A stretch of 64,000 nucleotides of DNA, taken from NCBI RefSeq assembly GCF_033568475.1, contig NC_133122.1, forward strand, positions 79,569,442 to 79,633,441, given 5' to 3'. The stretch is from Henckelia pumila. Taxonomy: Eukaryota; Streptophyta; Magnoliopsida; Lamiales; Gesneriaceae. The translations under genes were made by a program, and so were the position numbers. Shown one piece after another: positions 34,613 through 43,365 of this stretch. The first letter of the stretch is position 1. Every line of letters begins with the position of its first letter. The notes under the pieces were generated by a model that did not search any database, had not been told where the DNA came from, and saw only the letters and a list, made by a program, of their open reading frames with translations.

Positions 34613-35960
34613 TAAAATTTCTTCTTCTATGCATCTATGTAACTGTTATGTCACCCCGTGTATTGTGTCACCCTTTCCCTCAGTTACCTGTTTTTTTTTC
34701 TCGCCTCAAAGTTAAAGTGAAGCTGTTGTACTCTGCTTCCTTACTTTAACCTTAATAAAGTCAATGTTTGCATGTTTAAGGTGTGAAGTTTGAGTATGAT
34801 TAACTCTTTAGGTGCCTTAAGATCTGCTTTTAACAATCTGCTTAATTTCATATCTGAATGTAACTATTTGTTAAATGTTTTTCTCCTTGAGATGTCAGAG
34901 GCAAATATTTGGCAACCAATTCTGTGGAACAGTATATTCTATTTCATATTAGTAATAATTGTTCCTTGCAATTTCATTGAAATCACATGCTTTGTAGGAG
35001 CCCACATTCGTTGTCGATTTTGCCTTTATTTATCTTGCAAGATCTATCACCAAAGGCCATTGTTGAATATGGACCTGGCCCACATTAGGATTATTTTTAC
35101 ATCACATGAACATCCATTTTTATTATATATATGATGCACCTTATTAAATTCAAATGCATTCTACTTAATTTTGATTTAGATATCGAGTAGCCTATACATC
35201 TCATCTATAAACTTTGATTTGTGTTTGTATTAAGTATTAACATATGCACTAGTAAAATTGGTTGAAATAATAAAATACTATGGGTTTACCAACAACATGT
35301 GGGATTTATTTTTTATTATTTCTAGTTACCAATATTCGACTCCTTTAATATCTGGAGACAACTACAACGATATTGAATTGATGTGGCTCTCTTGAAGACA
35401 TGCAAATTTGGTCATTCTTAAGCTTTCTCAGTGATTAATTTTTTACACGAACAAAAACTCTAGCATCATACTTATCTTGTAAAGGTGGAGAAATGCATGC
35501 ATGTTACTGACACATGTTAATGCAGTCTTGATTCATTTAGCTGGGTTGAATTTGGTTCTGTCTGTGATAACAGGTTTTGGGACCTCAACTAGAGTGTAAG
35601 TAGAGAGTTCCAAAACAAGAGAAAGTTTGACACGTAGGCCTTTGGTGTTTCCTCTTCATTATGTGATTTCTTTCCTGACTCATCTATGTCTTGCATTTAC
35701 ATGGCTTTTTTCTCCAACTTAACACGGTCTTGTAGAAGTATCTTCACCCTTTAGAACCTAAACAAGCTATTAACATTGTATATAAATAAATACATAGGGA
35801 CTGTATCTGATATAAGGTTTGGAGATATAATAACATCACCAGCCTATTGTTATGTCACTTTTACATGAACTAGTAGGGTTCAGCCATGTAATTCTTCCTT
35901 GTTAGCAGTATATATCAGACACTGAATTAAACCATGAATCAGAGATGAAGTTATTTGCAG

Positions 35961-36080
35961 GATTGAAGGTACAAGATTAAGAGTTATAGTAGAAACTGAG
36001 GAGCAGGTTGAGCTCTCGTTCTCAAGAACATGGGATCTTTCAGTTGAAGGAGAACAGGCTCCTTTAACTATAGACAGGAG
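35961..36080 (+). pseudogene. Captured rhamnogalacturonate lyase exon
   Basis: A 120-bp exon between ttgcag| and |gtctca, reading TRLRVIVETEEQVELSFSRT and then WDLSVEGEQAPLTIDRR. This resembles the N-terminal part of plant rhamnogalacturonate endolyases, cell-wall pectin-degrading enzymes. It is open throughout with clean splice borders. Confidence 0.72.
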
Positions 36081-36301
36081 GTCTCACTTCCTTTTATGTC
36101 TCTAATTCTAAAATTAATGTGATATATGGCTCCAGTATCATTAGAAAATACGAATGTTGAATAACCCCCTTCTCTAATCTAGTTTAATTTTTCCATTAGA
36201 AAATATTTATGTACTAATTTACATGTAATCTTTTTTTTTGGGTTCTTGTTTTGTTGAATAACCCCATTCTCTAATATAGTTTAATTTGTTCTTTATGGTA
36301 G

Positions 36302-36373
36302 CTGTGGTGGAATGTGTATTCCAAATACAATGAATTCTGCTATTGAAGCAATGGGAATGTCCCTGCCTTACAG
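36302..36373 (+). pseudogene. Captured dihydroxy-acid dehydratase exon
   Basis: A 72-bp exon between atggtag| and |gtaaaag, reading [20 protein letters not shown] and then LPY. This matches the ILVD/EDD signature region of dihydroxy-acid dehydratase (branched-chain amino acid synthesis, plastid), including the Cys that usually binds the Fe-S cluster. Confidence 0.82.
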
Positions 36374-36632
36374 GTAAAAGAACATTAATTAGCGCTAGCT
36401 GGAAGCCTGCAATTGTTCTTTGAGTTTTGATGTATTTGACAAATTTAAGTTAACTACCAGTCTAGTATTCAGCAGTGTGTATTTCAAAAGGTGAAGATAT
36501 GCTACAGGGATGAAAATAAAAAGGAAAGTAGAAAAATAGATGGTATACACACTGCATCTATTCTAACAAAGATACTCTTAATATGTGTACATGTGAATAA
36601 AAATGTGAATTCGAGGGTGTTATGTACTGTAG

Positions 36633-37165
36633 GCCACACTTTGATCAGCTCTTCAAGAGAACTGGCAGCCTATACAAAAGCTTTGAAGGTAAATCACAAA
36701 CTTATACATATCAATTTTTTATTTGTATAGGAAGAACACTTTATATTCTTGTTCTTGTGTTAATCAGGAATGCCTAAGATTGCGAAACCGGAGAAGCCTA
36801 GCGATGTTGAGGTAATTTATGAGGCTTATAATTGATGTGCTTAGGATAATTTTCAGGTTAGATAGGCGGACACTATAGACATAAACATTTGGAACTTGCT
36901 GTCTCGTGAATTCTTGGATTTGTTTCATTACAGCAATAAACAAGAGGCAAGATTTCATTTTCGATTTCTAAGTTTGTGTGTTGTATTCAATGTAATTCAA
37001 ATACCTTGTGTCGATATAATTGTCACATAGACACCTTCCTTTCATTTCTGTAAGAACTGTACTGTATCAAGAGAAACACTTATAACAAGAGTATGGTGTC
37101 TTTATATACAGGAGGCAGTAACAAAGGCAAAACTATTGCACTATGAGCTCGTGCATTCTAGCGAC
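36633..37165 (+). pseudogene. Captured three-exon fragment of an unrecognised gene
   Basis: Three exon-like blocks (36633-36688, 36768-36811, 37112 to about 37165) have AG/GT borders and keep one open phase when joined in order. They read PHFDQLFKRTGSLYKSFE, then GMPKIAKPEKPSDVE, then EAVTKAKLLHYELVHSS. I do not recognise the protein. Consistent phase across two introns argues for a real captured gene segment. Confidence 0.5.
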
Positions 37166-37429
37166 AGTATGAAGATTACTTCAATGTGCTTTTGGATTAT
37201 GAGAAGCACATTTTCAGCATGTGGATTATGCATTTGTTTCCATTCATACTATGTCGGGTTATTGGAGGCATACTTATGTTTAGAATTTGATTATTTTTTG
37301 TACTTGAATGATATATAATATTGAAAGATTGTATGTTAAATTTTATTTTTGAAATTTTGAATTTTGAGTGATTTATAATATTGAAAATTTGTGAATTAAA
37401 TTTTATATTTTTTTTGTTTTTTATTTGAA

Positions 37430-37780
37430 AAAAGACAACGTTTTTTAAATGTTGTCATAATGAGATTTAAAGTGTTGTTAAAGACACTGTTGTAAAAAAG
37501 TTCATTCAACGACAACGTTTTTTCTGCGTTGTCTATTGTATAAACAACAACGCTTTTTAAGCGTTGTAGAAGCGTTGTCTTTTTCAAATACAACAACTTT
37601 TTTTAAGCGTTGTTTTTTTCAAATACAACGCTTTTTATGCGTTGTCTTTGCCCAAAACGACAACGCTTTTTTCGCGTTGTCTTTGAGCGTGGTCTTTTAC
37701 ATCACTGGCTACGACAATGCTTTTTCGGTGACATTAACAACGCGAAAAAAACGTTATCTTTCACCTTTTTTCTTGTAGTG
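37430..37780. repeat. CACTA subterminal repeat array
   Basis: At least six inverted acaacgctttt...gcgttgt units precede the terminal tcttgtagtg. In CACTA elements such subterminal repeats bind transposase. The left end has a weaker set (33030-33100). Confidence 0.8.
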
Positions 37781-38239
37781 ATTTAATTCATTTTCCATAA
37801 AGTTCATACTTATATCAAAATATACTTGTACATCTATTAAATATATATTTACGGACTATTTTGTTTGCCTCTAGCTAGTTCGAGTTGCTGCCCCTTAAAT
37901 ATAGCTCATAAACTTAGATTGGCTCATTAACACTTATCCTGATCTAAAAACACTTAGGCTAGCCCAATCACACTTAAAATGACACAATTAGACTTAGATT
38001 GACCCAATAGTACTTAGCACAATTTAGAACTTAGCCCAACCAAATAAATTAAACAACTTAGGCCCATTAACAAATTTAGACCAATTAATAAATTAAGCCC
38101 AATAAATATCTTAAGCCCAATAAGCTTGGCCCAACTAGCAAACTTGTCCCAATAAACGAATTTAGCCCAACTAACAAACTTGACCCAATAAACAAACTTG
38201 TCCCAATAAGTGAACTTGGCCCAATAAATAAACTTAACA

Positions 38240-38597
38240 CTTGGAGCCAACATCGTTGGCCTTCAATTCGATGAATCGAGCCTCATTTTCAATATATTTC
38301 TTGGTCGACCATCATTCCGGGAACAATGATATCCCGAAAAAAAAAAAATTAAGCCATTGGAACCCAATAATCCCGAGACATGTACTATGAGTATTCATGG
38401 AGACGGGTCTCATGCTACACAACGTCGATTTTGTACCAACTACCAGCAAGCCAATCCAACAAAAAAACAAACCAAGGCAATAACAAGATTGAAAAATACA
38501 AAACACAAAACTCAGAGACTTTTGGAGGCATGCAGTCAACAAGATCGCAGAGTACCAAACACAAAATATGAAGACTGACCCATTGGAAGAAGATGTG
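38240..38597. repeat. Duplicated non-coding unit U1, left part
   Basis: Aligns with 53408-53750 (for example ggaacaatgatatcccg and acaacgtcgattttgtacca in both). It is cut by TR-GAG insertion at 38598 and continues at 52038. No coding function is recognised. Confidence 0.75.
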
Positions 38598-40127
38598 TGA
38601 TGTGATGGTATTTTTCTATGTTTGATTGAGTTAGTTTGTTATAATTCGATGCATTTTGAATGATAAATTTGGTTGTTTAACTCCTAATCATTGTCTTTGA
38701 ATTAATATAGGAACATAGGAGAAAAGTTTAGAAAGGAAGGAGAAAGAAGCGTTGTTGCTGAAGAATGATGCGCGATTGCACAATGACAGGCGCTGTTGGA
38801 GATTGGTTAGCGCGTTTGCGCATGTTATTAGCGCAAGGGCAGAGCAGAACAGAGGAATCATGCGTTTTTGCGCTTGGAGGATTGTTGTTTGCACTACTTC
38901 TTGTGCAAACGCACAACTTGTTTGCACAAGAAAGATTTGTTTGCACTACTTTTTGTGCAAACGCACAACTTGTTTGCACAAGAAAGATGATCATCTGCGC
39001 TACTGAGATGTGCTAGAAATTTTCAAGATAAAAGAGGCCGCTCGATAGGTCAATCTGTACCGATCAAGCGGTGCCAAAAATATTGCGAAAATAGTAGGGT
39101 CCAAGATTTTGTCTCTCTCAATCCGCAAAGTTCAACTGATCGAGCGAAACGGGCTGTTCGAAAAAAAATCTGTAATTTAGGAATTTTTATTTTTAAGGAC
39201 TCTAGCCTTAATTAAAATATATATCTCGAATTTTAGAGTCTTAGAAGAATTCTGAATCAGTTTTAGACGGGGGAAGGCAAATAACTCTCTTGGCGGCTAG
39301 GTTTTTTCTCTCTTTTCTTAGATTTAATTTTTCTTTCATGAAATTTTCTGTAGAATTCATGAATATTGTTGGCTAAGTTTTAGTACTTGGTTGAGGAAGA
39401 CGAACCCTTGATTTTATTCAATTTGTGAGATTTTGATTTTGATTTTTTGATTTTATTTGAGTATCGAGAGTTGTTTGGAATCGATTGTTATGCTTGTATG
39501 TGAGATTTTTGGATTGATCACCCTAGGATTTTGCTATACAATCTATTGCTAAATTATAATTTAAATCTGTAATTGTTTGAATCATCTAATTTGTGAAGCA
39601 ACTATGATTAATATTTTTTGCTGTTGAATTTATTAAATCTTAGGAACAACAATTGACTAGATTAAATACAATCGCTGGTATTGTGTTGTCTAGATTCATC
39701 AGTTTGACTCATTTGAATGCTTCCGTGGATTTAAATCTAATCGTTGGTATTGGGTTAATTTATGGGGTAAGGGTTAACTTAGAACGCTGGTGTCTAGTTA
39801 ACTAAAATTAAAGTGAAACAAGAATTAAATTTTCAATGATGAATATTCAATATGAATTAATTATTTTTAGGGAATCGATGATAGAATGAATAATTTCAAG
39901 GGTGTAGTCGACCGATATCAAGTCTCGTTAGTTTATTGATCTTCTTATTTTAATTCTTGCATAGTAGTTAGTAAAATCCAAAAAACCCCTTTTATTATTT
40001 TCAGTATTTTAAGAACACTATTTAAATTTCACTTTCCTCGTGGGAACGATCCCTGCTCACACTACTGCATATTTTGTTATCTGATTTGAGTTGGATAATT
40101 TGGGCGTGACACGACTAAGCGCTACCA
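38598..40127 (+). repeat. 5' LTR of TR-GAG element
   Basis: 1530 bp, TGATGTGATGG...GCGCTACCA. It contains two copies of a 31-bp inverted repeat (38900-38930 and 38952-38982, cttgtgcaaac...gtttgcacaag) and two decayed CGCTCGAT-type modules near 39037-39150. Confidence 0.94.
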
Positions 40128-40131
40128 AATT

Positions 40132-40150
40132 TTGGCGCCGCTGTCGGGGA
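40132..40150 (+). other. Primer binding site (tRNA-Asp type), TR-GAG
   Basis: ttggcgccgctgtcgggga, four nucleotides after the LTR. It differs from the Athila-1 site (gttgccaggga) at a few positions. Confidence 0.85.
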
Positions 40151-41186
40151 CGGTGTTTAATTTATTTGTGTTCTTGTTTTTTTTTATTTCTTTCCCCAGT
40201 GCTTCTCGGGTTTGTTCATGCTTTCAGGTGACTCTTCGGAAGAAGAATTTTCATACGACCTGGAGATAGAAAGAACTTTGCATAGACGAAGGAGAGAAGC
40301 TCGTAAGAGACTAGAAGAGGACGAGCACGTGGTTGAAGATCTGACAAGAGCAATGGCTGACAACGCCAATCTGAGTTTGAGACAATTGGGCACTCCTGAT
40401 CTAAATCAACAGCCCTTATGCATTACTTTTCCTACTCTAGAAAATAATGCTACTTTTGAATTAAAATCTGGGCTGATACATTTATTACCTGATTTTCATG
40501 GTCTTGCAGGTAAGGATCCCCACAAGCATCTAATGGAATTTCATGTGGTGTGCACGAGCATGAAACCCCATGGAGTGACAGAGGAGCAAATCCAGCTGAG
40601 AGCCTTTCCTTTTTCTTTAAAGAATGCTGCTAAGGATTGGCTATACTACCTACCCTCTGGATCCATCGCGACTTGGACTGAGATGAAAATAATTTTCCTT
40701 GAGAAGTACTTCCCAGCTTCGAGAGCAGCAAACATGAGGAAGGAACTCCATGGCATCAAACAGCATATGGGAGAGTCACTTCACGAGTATTGGGAGCGGT
40801 TCAAGAAGCTTTGTGCTAGCTGTCCACAACATCAGATAAGTGAAAATCTTTTAATCCAATACTGCTATGAAGGTTTGTTGTCTCATGACAGGAATATGTT
40901 AGATGCGGCCAGTGGAGGAGTTTTTGTGGATAAAACTCTAGTCCAAGCAAGGAACATGATAGAGAATATGGCTGCCAATTCTCAGCAATTTGGCACCAAC
41001 AGGAGTGATCATGCGCCTAGACGGGGCAATGAGATAAATATTTCTTCCCTTGAACAACAACTGATTAATCTGACGTCTCTTGTGCGTCAAATGGCTGTAG
41101 GGAATGGACAAACTGTAAGAGCATGTGGAGTTTGTGCTAAAGTGGGACATGCAACTGACATGTGTCCCACTCTTCAAGAGGGATCT

Positions 41187-43243
41187 TGTGAGATCTCGGT
41201 TCTAAACAACTAATCTCGGTATTAAACAACAATTAGTCAATCAAAAACCAAGATTAAAAGCAATAAATTTTTTTTTTTAAATGAACAGTGCTCCGCTCGA
41301 TCTGCAAGATCTTGCAGATCGAGCGAGCCAAAAATCTCAAGCCTCTGTTCGAGGCAAAATAGCCCTCGCTCGATCCGCAAGATCTTGCGGATCGAGCGAG
41401 ACACAAAAATCCTAAAATAGAGGACTGAACATTATCTCTCGCTCGATCCGCAAGATCTTGCAGATCGAGCGAGGACAGAAACATGGCAAAAAGAACAGCA
41501 GAAGCTAGCTGAACTCAATCTCACACATTCAATATACAATCATGCATCAAAACATACTATCTTCAATTAATACATGAAATTCTAGAGTCGATCAACTACG
41601 CATATGGAAATAACATGAAATCGAGGAGCTCGCATAATCGATATAACATAAACAACGAAGTTCGAGATCTAAACATGTTCTAACAAAAACTAGGTAGACA
41701 TGCCGACACGACTTCTAAACCGAGTCCCACTTCTACATCTTTCCCTCGAAGCTAACCATGCCTCTTCTGACTTGGTCCTGCCCCACCTGTTGCCAAGTAC
41801 ACATACAAAACAAAGCAACAGCCGGATAACCGGTGAGAATGATAATCCCAGTAAAAGCAACATATCAAATAATAAATAAACAACATGCTATCAAGACAAC
41901 ATATTCAAGTCAAGGTTAATGATATGCATGTCTTTAAAAACCAGGATATCGATTCTGATAAACAAGGGATTGCTGCAGTGCTTTTGGGATCCCGAGGATG
42001 AGATCACGTAACGACTCACCGACTCTCCCAATCGAGGTGGTGCCACGTATCCCACTCCTCTAGACTTTGAGCAACTATAATGAGTATGCTAGCACCAGGC
42101 GAAACGACTACGACCCAGGCCACTCAATCATAGTTCCCAAACGTCTAAACAAAAAGGGCGGTTCTGCCCGCTGAAAGCAAGATTGGCTCAAGATGAATGC
42201 ATAACAGAAACATAACCATAAGCCACATAACAAAAGTCCAAGAAATCAACAAGACACAAATTCTTCATGCTAGAACACATGTACAAACAAGTATGTGATT
42301 TAAAAAGGAAAACTCAAGAACTAAGCTGTCTCGAGTATGCTATCCCGCTACGATGACTGCTTTTACCTTTCAAGGCAGTAGTTCCAACTTCTGGAAAGCT
42401 ACAATAAAAGATTGTATCAACAACTATACAACCTAAACAACAATCAACGGTTCATGGAAATCTCTTTACCGTTCTTCGTCCAACTCTCGACGATCAAATG
42501 CTGCTAACACAGGGCTCGACAACTCCAACGAATCTGTACGAATACAAGAGATGATTGATCAATAGCCACGATCAACTTACAAGCCAAGTTCATAACTCAA
42601 AACGGTTCGAAACTCCAAAACTCAAACCGACGGCATAACGGCTATAACTGAACAAACCGGCAACGCAGACAGCAGTTCAGTACCGATATCAACTCAATTC
42701 AATGCTAATACAACAACAACAAGACAAACCCAACAAATCTCAAAATCATGATTTTCGAAAATAGCTTCCAAAAATCATAACAATTCCGAACGTCGCTCTA
42801 ATTCAAAACCGACAGATAATAAACGATCAGAACTCCGCCAAGAACAACATACTAGAATCTAAATTGATTCTAACAACCTCCGAAAAACAAAACATATCCG
42901 ATCGGAGAAATACTTACGGTATAACGGAGCTCTCACTGCAGTGATCACTAATATGCCTTCAATAATTAAATTCCAACGACCGGATCGAGCTCGGAAGGAA
43001 ATCTGAAAGCTCAAAACTCCAAAAGGGGCGTTTCAATGGAGGCTCACGGTTGGAGAGGAAGATGAAGGCTTCTCCAATTAAAATCTATGTGTTGATAATA
43101 TATAAAAATCAATATTTGCGTTTTAGTCCCTGAAATTTCCAAAATTTGCAAAAAGGTCCCTGATCAAAATCAAACCGGCTCGAGAACTCTGTAATCTCTG
43201 ATTAACTCAATAAACTCATTTAAGATAAAAACGGGGCGTTACA
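41187..43243 (-). repeat. 3' LTR of Gypsy-2
   Basis: On the minus strand it starts TGTAACGCCCCG and ends in ...tcaca at 41187. It contains three long palindromes (41294-41473). Confidence 0.95.
41294..41473. repeat. Three CpG-rich palindromes, about 72-bp period
   Basis: Palindromes at 41294-41325 (32 bp, perfect), 41365-41400 (36 bp, perfect) and 41438-41473 (36 bp, one mismatched pair), start-to-start spacing 71 and 73 bp. The core is gcaagatcttgc flanked by cgctcgat-type arms. The other LTR carries the same set (46147-46326). Confidence 0.93.
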
Positions 43244-43258
43244 ATTCTCCCCCACTAA
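43244..43258 (-). other. Polypurine tract of Gypsy-2
   Basis: Minus strand tagtgggggagaatt next to the 3' LTR, preceded by the chromovirus tail sequence tttcgaggacgaaatc. Confidence 0.88.
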
Positions 43259-43365
43259 GAAAAGATTTCGTCCTCGAAATCAACGAGAACCACAACTCAT
43301 AAGATAAAATAATGAACTAAAGACAGTAAGAAGAACTCACGTCATCCGAATAACTCTGAAAAACG

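Larger units (their letters stand above)
32963..37780. mobile_element. Non-autonomous CACTA-like transposon carrying gene fragments
   Basis: The right end reads, inverted, CACTACAAGAAAAAAGG, the canonical CACTA terminus. The left end is the decayed match tattacaacaaaaatgg. Both ends carry subterminal repeats around acaacgctttt/aagcgttgt (33030-33100 and 37430-37760). The uninterrupted target is visible in G unit A near 7918, and a 3-bp ATT duplication is possible (32964-32966 / 37781-37783). No transposase ORF is present. Instead the 4.8 kb holds exon fragments of at least six unrelated genes, all on the plus strand with intron borders kept. Confidence 0.82.
20688..38239 (-). mobile_element. 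Decayed Gypsy element G, unit B (interrupted)
   Basis: On the minus strand: LTR (38239-32047, interrupted by the CACTA element), iMet-type primer site (32044-32029), gag (31859-31349 continued at 22584-22003 across C2), protease (around 21740) and unrecognisable pol down to 20693. It then continues across Athila-1 into the integrase piece at 8657. It is the oldest layer of this part of the window and serves as target for three later insertions. Confidence 0.75.
32047..38239 (-). repeat. LTR of Gypsy G, unit B (split by CACTA element)
   Basis: LTR sequence at 32047-32962 and 37781-38239 aligns with 7011-8354. Its inner end abuts the primer-site complement at 32029-32044. Like unit A it ends in a degenerate repeat run (38030-38235). 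The outer end near 38239 passes into duplicated non-coding DNA. Confidence 0.75.

Noticed and set aside
34790..35134. 114-codon ORF inside the CACTA element
   Set aside because: It spans probable intron sequence, has no recognisable domain and is AT-biased.
32963..37780. Helitron as the carrier of the gene fragments
   Set aside because: The right end is a CACTA terminus with subterminal repeats, and no CTRR end with a preceding hairpin was found at the boundary. A Helitron-derived block inside remains possible and is noted as a finding.
41294..41473. Regularly spaced palindromes resembling a CRISPR-like array
   Set aside because: They lie within an LTR of a plant retrotransposon, recur in its second LTR, and have similar rather than unique spacers. 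There is no cas gene and the organism is eukaryotic.
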